Assembly (NCBI GenBank): GCA_020744225.1
Contig: JAGMWG010000011.1
Span: forward strand, 558,001 to 622,000
Reading direction: 5' to 3'
Length of the DNA stretch: 64,000 nucleotides
From: Paraphoma chrysanthemicola
Lineage: Eukaryota; Ascomycota; Dothideomycetes; Pleosporales; Phaeosphaeriaceae
Shown here: in pieces, positions 31,397 through 41,673 of the stretch
Layout of the letters: every line of letters begins with the position of its first letter
How positions within the stretch are numbered: position 1 is the first letter of the stretch
Position numbers and translations under genes: made by a program
The notes under the pieces: model-generated
The model's input: the letters and a program-made list of their open reading frames with translations, nothing else
Database searches by the model: none
Told to the model about the DNA's origin: nothing

Positions 31397-31862
31397 TGCG
31401 GGAACCATATCTTGCGGCCATGGCGTTTCCAGGACATGCGCATTTCATGTCTATGAGAACACGAATCGTATAATGTTTTCCTACTCTGAAGAGCTACGAA
31501 CATGAGTCCTGCAGATGCCTCAATCTTGGCCGTGGCACCGTCACATGCGCTGTGATACGGAGAGAAGTATGCGCAATAAACATCACCATAGGCATCGGAG
31601 GGTCAGAAGAGCAAACGATAAGGATATGTAGAGCGTACAATCAAACTTAGCTTGATGCGGCTGATGGTACCTGATCGACTGTCGTTCCTCCCACACTCCA
31701 AGCCTCGGCTCGTCGGCTAGGGTCCGTGATGTCAGACTTCCGCCTAGCAATTCGGATACTGCATCGAGTCCGCCATGCGTGCCACCTGCATACTCGAATA
31801 GTAATCCGAGGTTTCCTTCGACTTCCCTTACCAGAGCTCTTTATTAGACGTCTGTCAGCGCG
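31397..31862. other. Intergenic, 0.47 kb
   Basis: 3' flank of the HCNGP-like gene and promoter of the GST-kappa-like gene. Nothing further recognised. Confidence 0.4.
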
Positions 31863-32640
31863 ATGTCACAACCGAAGATAAAGCTATATGTTGACATCGT
31901 TTCTCCCTTCGGATATATCGCGTTCTCTGTGCTCAAGGTACGTCACTCGCCTCCGCCAATGATCTCGCCATTATCCTTATACTTACTCAATGCAAAGAAG
32001 TCTCCAACTTTCAAGCCATGCGAAATCACATGTATCCCGATTTTCCTTGGTGGCCTTATGAATGCTTGCGGTAACAAGGCTCCTTTGACCATCACCAACA
32101 AGGACAAATGGGTCGATGCCGAACGCCTGCGTTGGTCCAAGTACTTCAGCATTCCCATGACCACCGGAACGCCGCCCGGCTTTCCTGTCAACACTCTACC
32201 CATCCAACGCACCCTGGCCTCACTTTCATTGTCCCACCCGCACTCTTTACCACAGGCTATCGAGCTATTTTGGCAGAATTTCTGGGTTCATTGGAACGAT
32301 CCATTGAAGCCTGAAAATTTGCAAGCTATTGTGAGGACGATCGTTGGGAGTGACGAAGAAGCGAAAAAGGTTATCGAGAGGACGAAGACGGATGAGGTGA
32401 AGAAGCTGCTCAGCGCGAATACCGACCAAGCGTTTAAAGACGGCGCTTTTGGACTGCCGTGGTTCGTGGGTAAGTTAATTGTCTCCAGCAGGATCGTGAG
32501 CATGATCAGAACTGATTGAATTAGCGACCAATTCACAAGGACAGACGGAAAGCTTCTGGGGTGTCGATCATATGGGACAGTTGTGTGACCATTTGGGACT
32601 GGACAGGCCGACGGGCAAAGGATGGCGGGCGTTGCTGTGA
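31863..32640 (+). CDS. GST kappa / HCCA isomerase-like (DsbA fold)
   Basis: Three exons: 31863-31937, 31998-32469 and 32525-32640, giving 220 residues. The first intron (60 bases) is a multiple of three and has no stop, so unspliced transcript would still be translated with 20 extra residues; the canonical donor GTACGT and the family alignment favour splicing. The opening KLYVDIVSPFGYIAF holds the Ser-Pro active-site region that replaces the DsbA CxxC in kappa GSTs. CIPIFLGGLMNACGN follows, and GAFGLPWFV precedes the last strand, where the cis-Pro loop is expected. FWGVDHMGQLCDHLGL closes the fold. Glutathione-dependent detoxification or isomerisation of aromatic compounds, in mitochondrion or peroxisome, is the usual role. 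Confidence 0.88.
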
Positions 32641-33720
32641 GCTCAAGGTCAGGACTAAGTACTTTGCGGGGTGCCTAATGCCTTAGCTTTCTCAACTGTG
32701 TACCAACTACTTTCAAATACCTATGCTGCCCACCTCTCTTGCAGGAATAGTTGTGACTCATGCCTGTAGCGAAGCGTTCCAGCCACTATCCAAGGTCTGG
32801 AACCACATTAGTGGGCTGGAGCTGATCCTCAGCCTCCCAACATGTAGTGTTTCTTTGGCCAAGAATACTTGAAAAAGCACGCGTGCCACAAGGCAAAGAG
32901 TGAAATGTAGAAATCCGAGTCTGATTAACGCCTGTGTATCTTGGATAATACTGCCAATTCTTTTCTTATAGCCCAGCGATTGACCTGGACAGAACTACAA
33001 GCATATTTGTGACGTCTTTCCCTCTCCCAACTCTGACCACTTTAGGGCGCAGCGCCGGAAAAGGTTATTGAAAAAACAGCCTGCAAAAAAAGTACGCAAT
33101 TATGAATGTCCGTCTTGGTGGCCAACGTCAAAAGACAGAAATGTAAACACTGTATAACTACGTAGGAGTATGAAGTTTCCCATCAAAGCTGACGTTAGAG
33201 CACATACGTACATACATACATAGAAGTGATCTGTGAAAGGAAATGCAGGAGTCATTGCTGCCTAAGAACACATCACTAGGCTATTGTTCAGCAGAGATAC
33301 ATTCTAGACCATATGAACTCCACTTTAGGAAGTTCAAGCTCGTCTCAAAGTAGTTGAGTCGATGCATGAGCAATAGTTTCTAGAGCAATATGAACATTTC
33401 AAAGTAGCACTTCTCCGAATCGATTTGCATCCTTAACGATCAGCCAGGTCTTGTAGCTTGGTGATCATGCTTGATCCTTTCACCGTTTGAGCAGAGTGAT
33501 GACTCTCAATTGTGTGTTGATGTTTCGTTGGTGGTATCCAGGCAACCGTGTTGTCTCCCCGCACAAGTGAAAGCTGGAATTTGCACGTGTGCTTTCGCAG
33601 AACCACAAAGTACTTATTTTATTCTCCCAGCTCAATTTGTAAGCTCTTGACTACTTATGAGTTAGGGCTCAACTACTAATCAACCAAGTTCCGTATCTGC
33701 AACTCGAAGGCCCGCCCACC
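32641..33720. other. Intergenic, 1.08 kb, A+T-rich
   Basis: Upstream of the DUF6604 gene. A short ACAT/ACGT microsatellite lies at 33202-33222. No gene or RNA recognised. Confidence 0.45.
33202..33222. repeat. Short ACAT/ACGT tetranucleotide microsatellite
   Basis: About five tandem tetranucleotide units, the second with G for A. It lies in noncoding sequence about 500 bases upstream of the DUF6604 gene. Confidence 0.7.
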
Positions 33721-36700
33721 ATGGACTACTATAAGCAAAATGATCTTCCCCAGAACGTCAGACGATACAAGATCTACACCGACTCTTTCCAGAACTGGTT
33801 ATTGAAGACAGCCGCGAACCGTAATGTCGAGTACGCTGCCCAGGTCGCAGAGCAGGCAAGAAGGAGGAAGGGCAAGAAAACCCACAAGATGTCGGTCGAG
33901 CAGCAGGAACGTCTCATTGATGCTATCGCGGAAACCAAACAGCCTCTGACCGACATATCTGGCATCCGCGATCTCGATGACGCGATAAGACTACGGAAGG
34001 AAGTCTTTCAATACCACAAAGTGAACAACACGGCCGATACCGGTCACGCATTCTTCAACATCGCGTTAGAAGGAGCTAAGCAGAAGTTCGCAGCTCTCAT
34101 CGCCTTCATTCCGGTCGCGCTCAAATCGCACGACATAACAGACGGCATCTCGATACACCTGGTCGACCACTTCAGCGAGGCCAATTCCGATCAGAGTGAA
34201 GATGAGGAGCCCGACGTGATCATCGAACCTCACGACTTTAGCGTGCGCGAAAAAGTCGAGAATAAAGCTCGTCTTGCGTCAAAGACCTCGCCGGACCAGA
34301 AACCACTTACGAAAGAGGAGAAACTTCTGCAGCAGCGGTTGCTGATTCTTTGCTTCCTGTACTTGCTGAATAGGATACGGGTGGTCATTCGTGAGGTATG
34401 GGTGCTGTTTCGCCACTCCTCTATAACCGCAGTCACTGCAGCGCTTGTAACGGACCTCGCCATGAGCCACGTCGAACAAAATGTGTCTGCTTTGGTTGAA
34501 GAATTGGACGACATAGGGAAGTGCCCCACTTCACTTCCAACTAAGGTCAAAGAACTTTGTCATACTCTTTCCCAGCAATCTCCGTCAGATCATCTCGGTG
34601 ATCAAGCATTACGCCATCTGTTTTGCGTGGAAGCCATCAACCACATCAATGCCTACATCTTAAAAGGGGCGACGAAAGGAGCGAGCAAGCTCGGCAGTCC
34701 TAATGGTAGGCATCTATACATGCCGTTCCTACAGTTCTACGATATCATCCTTCGCGATAAGATCAAGCTGCCACTTTGGGATAAGTTCACCGAGAATATG
34801 CTACGCGATCCTAAGGTCTCCAATGATTGGCTGCCCTTCGGCTTCCAAATTATGCTCGATGTGCAAGAGATTGTGCGAGGAGACAGACTCATGCTGTATC
34901 GAGACGTGGTGGAGCATGCGTTGGATATCGCCAAACTCATGCGCGTCCACGTTGACTACGAAGATCGAATGTGGGCCATTGGCAAGAAGCCAGACTACAT
35001 GAGCCAAGGATGTACCAAGTTCAGCAACGTCTTTATCGGACCTCTTGACTCACTGCTCGGATGGCTTCAAGTGCTCGTCAAGGCCAAAGAAGAAGGAAGC
35101 ACACCCAACAGTCTGACGATAGACGTGTTCGCCAGTGTGCAGGCCACAATGTCAGGGCTCACAATGTCGTATTTTGGTACGCTTTATCAGAGTATATCTA
35201 TCAGCAAGGTGAAATGGTTTCTCACAAGTCTCTGCCATTTGTACAATGCCGCAAGACAAGTCGGGGGCTTAGAGCTCGCGTGGGCGGACCTTGACTTCAT
35301 TGTACAGATGCATGGTCTCAAGCGCATCTTTGTTGGCGATACACCAACAGATCCAAATGACTTCCAGAATCGCGCTCTCCTGGCCATGTGTGTTTCCAGT
35401 CGTTATCTGGCGTCTGACCACAATCGATCTGGAACCACTGCCCCAATTGCTCAAAGGCAATTGCACCATAAGCATGGACTGGTACCAGAATTCCCACTGG
35501 AGGAGAAGATACGAACATACTACAAGTCAGGTCAGCAGAATGGTCGTTGGCTGAAGCGCCACAACATCTTCAACCATCTCCATCAGCTGGAGCAAATAGC
35601 TCAAGAGCCGGACGAGCCTGGATCAATAGATGACGGTGAGCTTCGGGAACTCCAGACCACATTTTCTAAGTTAGTTACGAAGATTGCGCCACCTAAACGG
35701 AAGAAAAAGGTCAAATCCCGAGTGAGCATTCCACAAATCTCGGAGCTGGACGATACGCACACACATCTCCTTCGTCGCATGGGGTCAGATCTACAATCCC
35801 GCGAACTTCACAGCAACTTTGACTACCTGTCTCTGTATCGGCGTGGATTTGGACTAGCGTTGAAGCTTCGGAAGGAAGTGCTCTTCGATGACGCTATGCA
35901 GATTGCCAGGCGTGGTGATATCAGCAAGAACCAAAACCCAGACTGCTACGGTCTCATCATTGACTTGTTTGAGGGGCTGAAAATAAAGCCCAAGGGGAAG
36001 GACGTCAAAGTCAAAGGCAATAAAATTTCCACGGACGTGGTTGCACTAGACCAGCTCAAGCGCATTGCGAAAATTATGGAAGGAGTAGCACAGACTGAAG
36101 GCAGCGTCGAGCTCGATCGTGCAAAGCTTCGTTTGCAACGCGATTGGGACGGCCTCAAAAAATCGTATGCTGCTGAGGACGCACACCAGAGTGAAAATGA
36201 TGATGGCTATGGGCTTGACGAACTTGACAGAGACTCCATCGTCGACAGCGAATATGATTCTGACCCGGACCATTCCGTGGATGCAGATGAGTTCAGCCAT
36301 CTTCGAAGGAAATTTGGAGCGCTTCCACCCGGCTCATGGCCAGAAGATGATGGCATAGACCCTGCCATCGAGAGCCAAGCGATGAAACAGACTGGTCCAT
36401 CATCAGACGCAGTGCCTGACCCGTCATCTCTTTCCGATCTCTGTGCTGCAGGTGTTGGAAAGGACAATGACAGCACTGAGCGTCATAGGACAGGCACTTC
36501 CAGCCTTATCGATGACTTCCTCGATGACTTCGGCTCGCAACTCGGTAGCGAAACAGAGTTGGAAGCGGATGGCGATGAGTTCCAAGCTGATAGCTTGTCA
36601 GCGAGCTATGAGAAGGACTCTCCTTTGATGAAGAGTCAGACCCGTGAGAACGCTGTCGGTTCGGGAGCTGGCACATTGAAGTACCATCAAGCTTACGTCT

Positions 36701-37398
36701 TAGATGAGCTTGACGAGATCTTGCACGCCCATGACGCCTCCCTGATCAGCACAACCTGCGAACGAGTTGGCTCTGATGAAGCTGCCGAGTACCAAGCCAG
36801 CAGTGAGATCTCGCTTGACAATGAGGATAAGATATCCGAGTCGAATCACCACAACACTGCGGATGCGTCACTCACCAAGGTTCAACAGCACGAAGCTGAC
36901 GAGCCTGATGGAACTTACAAGAAGGCTATCGATCGGATCGAGGCAGAACACGACTTCCTGCGCAACTTTCCAGAGCCGTCAATCACAACCCCAACACCCA
37001 ATTACCTTCACAAGCCGGCACGCATAAGCAATCCCAGCGGCATCTTCCACCGCCTCAAATTCTCCAGCACTGTGTCTCGCAGACATCTCGTCAGTCTCAA
37101 GCGTAATTCACCAGCAACAGCAAGCCTCGTGCTCACACGTCGTCGCTGGGGCCTTCCGCACCGACTCTCCGGGACTCCGAAGAAACACTTCGTGTCAATG
37201 AGGTGCTACGCCTTATGTATCTTGGCGCGCAACCTCCTTGGGAAGGAGTCTAGATTCCAGCGTCGAGTAAGGGATGCGGCGAGGATTGTAAAGGAGAGGA
37301 AGAAGGGCAGGTCGTATGATCTACATGCGGCGTGGAGTTTGGCTGTCAATGGGAAGAGGGAACCGAAGGAGTGGGAGTCGGACGGGGGCGTAGAGTGA
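33721..37398 (+). CDS. Large DUF6604-domain protein
   Basis: Uninterrupted frame of 1225 residues; the ATG is preceded by CACC. The N-terminal 250 or so residues match the fungal DUF6604 pattern as I know it: YKIYTDSFQNWLLKTA at the start, a basic stretch (RRRKGKKTHK), then the SGIRDLDDAIRLRKEV segment and an FNIALEGAKQKF helix. The central part (about 250-850) is alpha-helical in character. From about 830 the protein is acidic and low in complexity, with Asp/Glu/Ser-rich blocks (SENDDGYGLDELDRDSIVDSE). The last 80 residues are strongly basic. No catalytic motif is seen and the function is unknown. The size and single exon fit this lineage-variable family. Confidence 0.85.
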   Translation: MDYYKQNDLPQNVRRYKIYTDSFQNWLLKTAANRNVEYAAQVAEQARRRKGKKTHKMSVEQQERLIDAIAETKQPLTDISGIRDLDDAIRLRKEVFQYHKVNNTADTGHAFFNIALEGAKQKFAALIAFIPVALKSHDITDGISIHLVDHFSEANSDQSEDEEPDVIIEPHDFSVREKVENKARLASKTSPDQKPLTKEEKLLQQRLLILCFLYLLNRIRVVIREVWVLFRHSSITAVTAALVTDLAMSHVEQNVSALVEELDDIGKCPTSLPTKVKELCHTLSQQSPSDHLGDQALRHLFCVEAINHINAYILKGATKGASKLGSPNGRHLYMPFLQFYDIILRDKIKLPLWDKFTENMLRDPKVSNDWLPFGFQIMLDVQEIVRGDRLMLYRDVVEHALDIAKLMRVHVDYEDRMWAIGKKPDYMSQGCTKFSNVFIGPLDSLLGWLQVLVKAKEEGSTPNSLTIDVFASVQATMSGLTMSYFGTLYQSISISKVKWFLTSLCHLYNAARQVGGLELAWADLDFIVQMHGLKRIFVGDTPTDPNDFQNRALLAMCVSSRYLASDHNRSGTTAPIAQRQLHHKHGLVPEFPLEEKIRTYYKSGQQNGRWLKRHNIFNHLHQLEQIAQEPDEPGSIDDGELRELQTTFSKLVTKIAPPKRKKKVKSRVSIPQISELDDTHTHLLRRMGSDLQSRELHSNFDYLSLYRRGFGLALKLRKEVLFDDAMQIARRGDISKNQNPDCYGLIIDLFEGLKIKPKGKDVKVKGNKISTDVVALDQLKRIAKIMEGVAQTEGSVELDRAKLRLQRDWDGLKKSYAAEDAHQSENDDGYGLDELDRDSIVDSEYDSDPDHSVDADEFSHLRRKFGALPPGSWPEDDGIDPAIESQAMKQTGPSSDAVPDPSSLSDLCAAGVGKDNDSTERHRTGTSSLIDDFLDDFGSQLGSETELEADGDEFQADSLSASYEKDSPLMKSQTRENAVGSGAGTLKYHQAYVLDELDEILHAHDASLISTTCERVGSDEAAEYQASSEISLDNEDKISESNHHNTADASLTKVQQHEADEPDGTYKKAIDRIEAEHDFLRNFPEPSITTPTPNYLHKPARISNPSGIFHRLKFSSTVSRRHLVSLKRNSPATASLVLTRRRWGLPHRLSGTPKKHFVSMRCYALCILARNLLGKESRFQRRVRDAARIVKERKKGRSYDLHAAWSLAVNGKREPKEWESDGGVE

Positions 37399-39686
37399 TG
37401 ATGTTTCATCGCCGCAAATGTGCACGGGTAGCATGTGAATGCGGTGTGGGAAGTCCTTTGTGACATGTGAATATGGATGGTCATCTGAAGGCAGTTATTC
37501 CCCGATGAAACACGCACATTGCATGCAATTTAGGTCCAGTCCGCAGATACATTGAGTGTCGAAGATACATGACTTATTTAACCCTCCGTTCGCTATCGCT
37601 ATCGCTATCGTCTCTAGGTACACCGCATCTTGCACTATGACCCAAAACTTTCACCGCCATGACTACCTATTCTAGACCGGATCGTCGGAATACTAACCCA
37701 ATTTTATGTACCATGTCTACCATCATTACCGCAGGTGCCTGATCCTCATCACGCTGCAGGTACCGCCAACAAGCCTCCAGCTCCCACGTAACATACGACA
37801 TTGAACACAGATCATACTATAGTTGCCACACAACACTAGTAAACGCCCCGTCTCGTGACGATCAAGCCTCCGCCCCCAGGATTCCAGCACCAGCACCAGC
37901 TTAGCTCTCCCGATATCCGCTGTACGTGACAACCTCTCCTCATGCATCTCATTGGCTACGGCGCATATTGAAAGATAATCGTCTCCACCGGGGGATCAGG
38001 GAAGTATCCTCCGTCAACAGAACAAGGAAGTCCAGAAACCATGTGACGAGCGGATGAGGCTGGGGTGTTGAAACTCTGTTTGATGGGGTTGGACGGGTTG
38101 CGGTGGTTTCCTCCGTCGACAAAGGGCGGAGCGGCGATGCGCGAAGGGCATGGGTCGCGTACTTCCGATAGATGGGCTGATTGGATGGAGAGGGGATGAA
38201 AATCATACCATATCATAATGACTTGATTTAGGAAAGGTGCTTGCTGAGAGCTATGGTTCTTGTCCACGTGCAATATTGAAGAAGGAAATCCATTCAAACT
38301 CGAAGCTTTTGAAAAAAGACACATTTGATTCACCTCGCACCACATCACCTCACATTCCTCTCTTTTCCTTTCCCCTCTAAAACTATTCCGCACATGACAC
38401 GCCTCGCCCATACGGCCGCGCCTCACCCACCCCCCGGCGCATCTTGGCGGTTAAGCGCCCACGCATCCCTGCTCCCTCTCCTTTCGGTACATGATTGGCT
38501 GCGCTAAACACGGGAGGGAACAGAGCGCTGGGATGCCTTGACGCCTCGTCCTGCTTCTTGATTCTTTGACCGGTTTGATCGGCGATGAGATTGGTCTCAT
38601 TTCTACGTTGGGTAGAGTGTTGGAAGGGCGGGAAGCGTGTAGGCGGGTGGGAAATGGGAAGGGATATGGGATGAGAATGGCAGTGTTTGTAGATTGTGTG
38701 TGGAGTATCGGATCGATGTGAGGAAAGCAATACGATTGGGCCGAAGAAGCGCGTGTAGATTGAGTGTGAGCGAGGGTAGGGATGTGCAGCGCATCGAATC
38801 GATTGTGCATGCAGCGGTGCGGTCACATGCGGGTCGCAGGGCGCTTCGGATGTGTATCTGGGAGGCTGCAGGGAAGGCCGGTTGTTGGGAGCGCTCACAA
38901 GTCCCGACCAGTCACGATTACATCGACTTTGAACATGCAGAGATGGAGAGGTTGAATAGTGTGATTGATGATATTCCTGATTTGTGGTCCGAGGCATAAT
39001 CTCAACGTCTTTACCGCTCCTTCTGCTGGCTCGTCTCGCTAAACGACACGACCATACAATCCTTGCCAGGGCCCTTTTGCCGCCCGGCTACTCTGCACGA
39101 GCGTCAACCTACTCGCCAGCACGTACATGCCTCGTGCATGTAATCTCCATCCCCCAATGCCCTCAACTCCAATCATTCGTGAACAAAAAATGTCGCAAAG
39201 TAAATGATTTACCCTTTGCGAGATAGAAACACCACAAGCGCCGGCGCAAATCGCCCGAAGTAGGTATTTCCTGAACAAAGTTTTCCGCGCCGTACGTGGT
39301 ATCGAGTCAAGGTGGGTCATGAGAGAACAACATAGCCGTAAGTCGTTTCTCTAATATGTGGTAGTTAAAACAAAGGAAATGGTAGTAGTAGTGGGGTGAA
39401 TGCCACGGCCATGGTACGGTGTAATGAGCAAAGCTGTTATCGAAAGGAAGCATGCGATCGAGTCGCCAGGACCCGAGTAATTATTTGGTTGGCCGGGTGA
39501 GTGAGGGGTGCTCATGAATATTGTTTTGCGAAGGGCGCGAACTAGGTAGCTGGGCGAGCGGGCAACAAAGGTCGACGCTGTGACTGGGCGCCTCTTGACG
39601 TGAGTGTGGTTCCACGGGCTGTTGCGCAACCGCCCATGCTTGGTCCCTAAATCCCGTAATGGTGGGTCGCGTAACAACCTAAGTGT
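37399..39686. other. Long intergenic, 2.3 kb
   Basis: Convergent 3' flanks of the DUF6604 gene and the basic-tailed unknown. A CGCTAT hexamer repeat lies at 37591-37610. Reading frames around 38.0-39.0 kb overlap on both strands and none is recognisable. The best is a plus-strand frame ending at 38999, with a normal-looking last 18 codons (see rejected list). Confidence 0.4.
37591..37610. repeat. CGCTAT hexamer repeat
   Basis: Three and a third tandem copies of CGCTAT in noncoding sequence about 190 bases after the DUF6604 stop. Confidence 0.75.
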
Positions 39687-40427
39687 TTATTCCTCGATCT
39701 TTCTCCGCTTTCCGCGTGGTGCGGGGTCGATCTGAGGGAAGTTTGGAGCCTTCGCATCCACAGGCGTCGCATGATAAGTCACTGTTCGAGTGACGACTTC
39801 ACGCACGCTGACGCGCCTTGAACGACCGGTCTTCTTCTCTGGCTCCCAAGTCTTTGGCGACATGGCTGAGTAAGGTGATTGAATCGATTTGGCGCTGGCT
39901 GGTGACCTGACTCCGGCTGATGAGTAAGGTGATTGCGGAATGTACAGGCGAGGTGTCCGCGCTGATTGCGGACGTGTGAAAGGTGATGGTGGAGGGATTG
40001 AGATCATCTGAAGCTTGGTGGGAGGTGCCGACATGGGTGGTTCCTCTCGTGCTGGATCGCACCGGCTGCAGCTGCTGGATCTTGACGTAGCTGGAGAATC
40101 CTTGTCTGCAGGTGCAGATGTCGACGTGAACGAGGCACTGGATGCTGCTGATGTCACAGAGACTGGCCGGCTGGCTTCGAAAACAAATCGCGAACTGGTG
40201 CCGGTGGACATTGGGCTAGTCAGAACAGGTGATAGATTTTTCAGGAACTCCAGATATGCTGTTGGTGGGGTAATGGGTGTCTTGAGGTCATCTTCCCGCT
40301 TGATATTGGCAAAGATGGGAGTCGTTGCAGAGTGAATCATGGGCGACCTCAATTCCGAAGGGTAAGTAGCAGACAGAGGTGTCTTGAGCGAGGATGGTGC
40401 CGGTTTGGCATCGGTGGTGGTGGCCAT
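39687..40427 (-). CDS. Uncharacterised Ser/Pro-rich protein with basic tail
   Basis: Single exon of 246 residues from the ATG at 40427; the frame extends further upstream but only with non-ATG codons. I do not recognise a family. The N-terminal 90 residues contain KTPLSATYPSELRSP and a helix-like TAYLEFLKNLSPVL. The middle is Ser/Thr-rich, with a small CSRCDPA cysteine pair. Towards the end are two similar SPYSS/SPYSA motifs with Ser-Pro sites suitable for proline-directed kinases. The C-terminus ends RGKRRKIEE, a likely nuclear localisation signal. The mix suggests a phosphorylated nuclear protein, which is inference only. Confidence 0.7.
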   Translation of the reverse strand: MATTTDAKPAPSSLKTPLSATYPSELRSPMIHSATTPIFANIKREDDLKTPITPPTAYLEFLKNLSPVLTSPMSTGTSSRFVFEASRPVSVTSAASSASFTSTSAPADKDSPATSRSSSCSRCDPAREEPPMSAPPTKLQMISIPPPSPFTRPQSARTPRLYIPQSPYSSAGVRSPASAKSIQSPYSAMSPKTWEPEKKTGRSRRVSVREVVTRTVTYHATPVDAKAPNFPQIDPAPRGKRRKIEE

Positions 40428-41673
40428 GGTGTCGAGGTATGACGCGCCCTGAGCGAGTGATGGGGCTCCTTGTCGATAGTTGCTGCGAGCGAAGGTCGGC
40501 TGCGCTGTGCCTGCTTCCACGGATGGAGGTGGAAGAGGAAGAAGAGCGAGGCAGGCGGACAGACAGGTACCTTTGGCGCCGGGGAAGAGTGTGCGTTTAT
40601 TGTACGTACTGAAGGCTAGCTTGACGCGGATTTGTTGTTGGCCGCTGAATGGGTCGTTCCTGCTAAAAATATGCGGGTGCACTGGAAGGCGCGTAGCGGA
40701 GATCGTCCGTGCGTAGCGCTTACAGACTGTCTACTACGCTTGCGCAGTAATTGGCTGCGTATCAATGAAACGACAATGTGACCCAGCTGCGGCCCCTGCA
40801 GTTTCTGAGGAAGCAGACGGCTGTTGCGGCCGCTGATTCGGTGGATGGCCGTCGGATGTGCGATGCGGGCGTTGACGTGCGGAAGGCTGCAAAGGCAAAC
40901 ACGAGCCTAGCAGAAACAAGAGGCTCGCAACCTGGCGGGCAAACGTGGCAACCTGGTCGAGCTGTATATCTGGTGCAGAGCAAGAGAACCTGAGACGAGC
41001 TGATGAGACGCTCGCGTCAGAATGCGAAGTAGCAGAAGGTGATCGAGCGCTGGAAATAGACAGAGGCGAAGTTTGTGCAAGCAAGCGGTGCATCTGACCT
41101 CGTGGAGCATTAGATCACTTTATGTCTCGTTTTGCAGCCGCTGTGGTATTCTCTATGCTGCTTTGCCGTGTCGCGCGCTTCCGTAGACACCTTGCCCCCG
41201 CCGCCTGGCCACCCGTTGCCATCTCAGTAAGGCCTTTTTCTGGTTCGTCGCTGAGCGCGCGCCTCACAACACCGACGCTTCGGCCCTGTTAAGACACAGG
41301 CCGTGCGGGACGTGGCTGCTCAGATGATCCTCACAGGCCAAGGGCGTCTGAGAAGTGGCTTCTGTGAAACTCCAATGAGGAGCGCTTAGCGGAATCCCAC
41401 CTGTTCATTGCTGTCGTCTACTGCCTTGCCTAGAAACGGCGCTATTCTGATTCACGACCTTCCATTACGTGTTTGACGTTCGCCATACTGCTGGCAAGAA
41501 CTACCAATCGTTGGCGTTCGTGCCATAGCAGCTGAGGCTACGCGCGAGGTTTCCAGGTGCATGGTAGAACAACCAGAGGCACGGGAGGAAAATCTCCTAA
41601 AGTGCAAAAACCAGCTAGTCATGCTGTGCCTCTCCCATACATGTTCGGTTCCGACTCTATTCTGAGGCGCGGC
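40428..41673. other. Intergenic, 1.25 kb
   Basis: Promoter of the basic-tailed unknown on the left and 3' flank of the molybdenum cofactor sulfurase on the right. Nothing convincing recognised. Confidence 0.4.

Noticed and set aside
38694..38999. Plus-strand frame of 101 codons whose last 18 codons look protein-like
   Set aside because: Its only in-frame ATG near the end leaves 18 codons; no splice partner or family was found. Kept out for lack of evidence.
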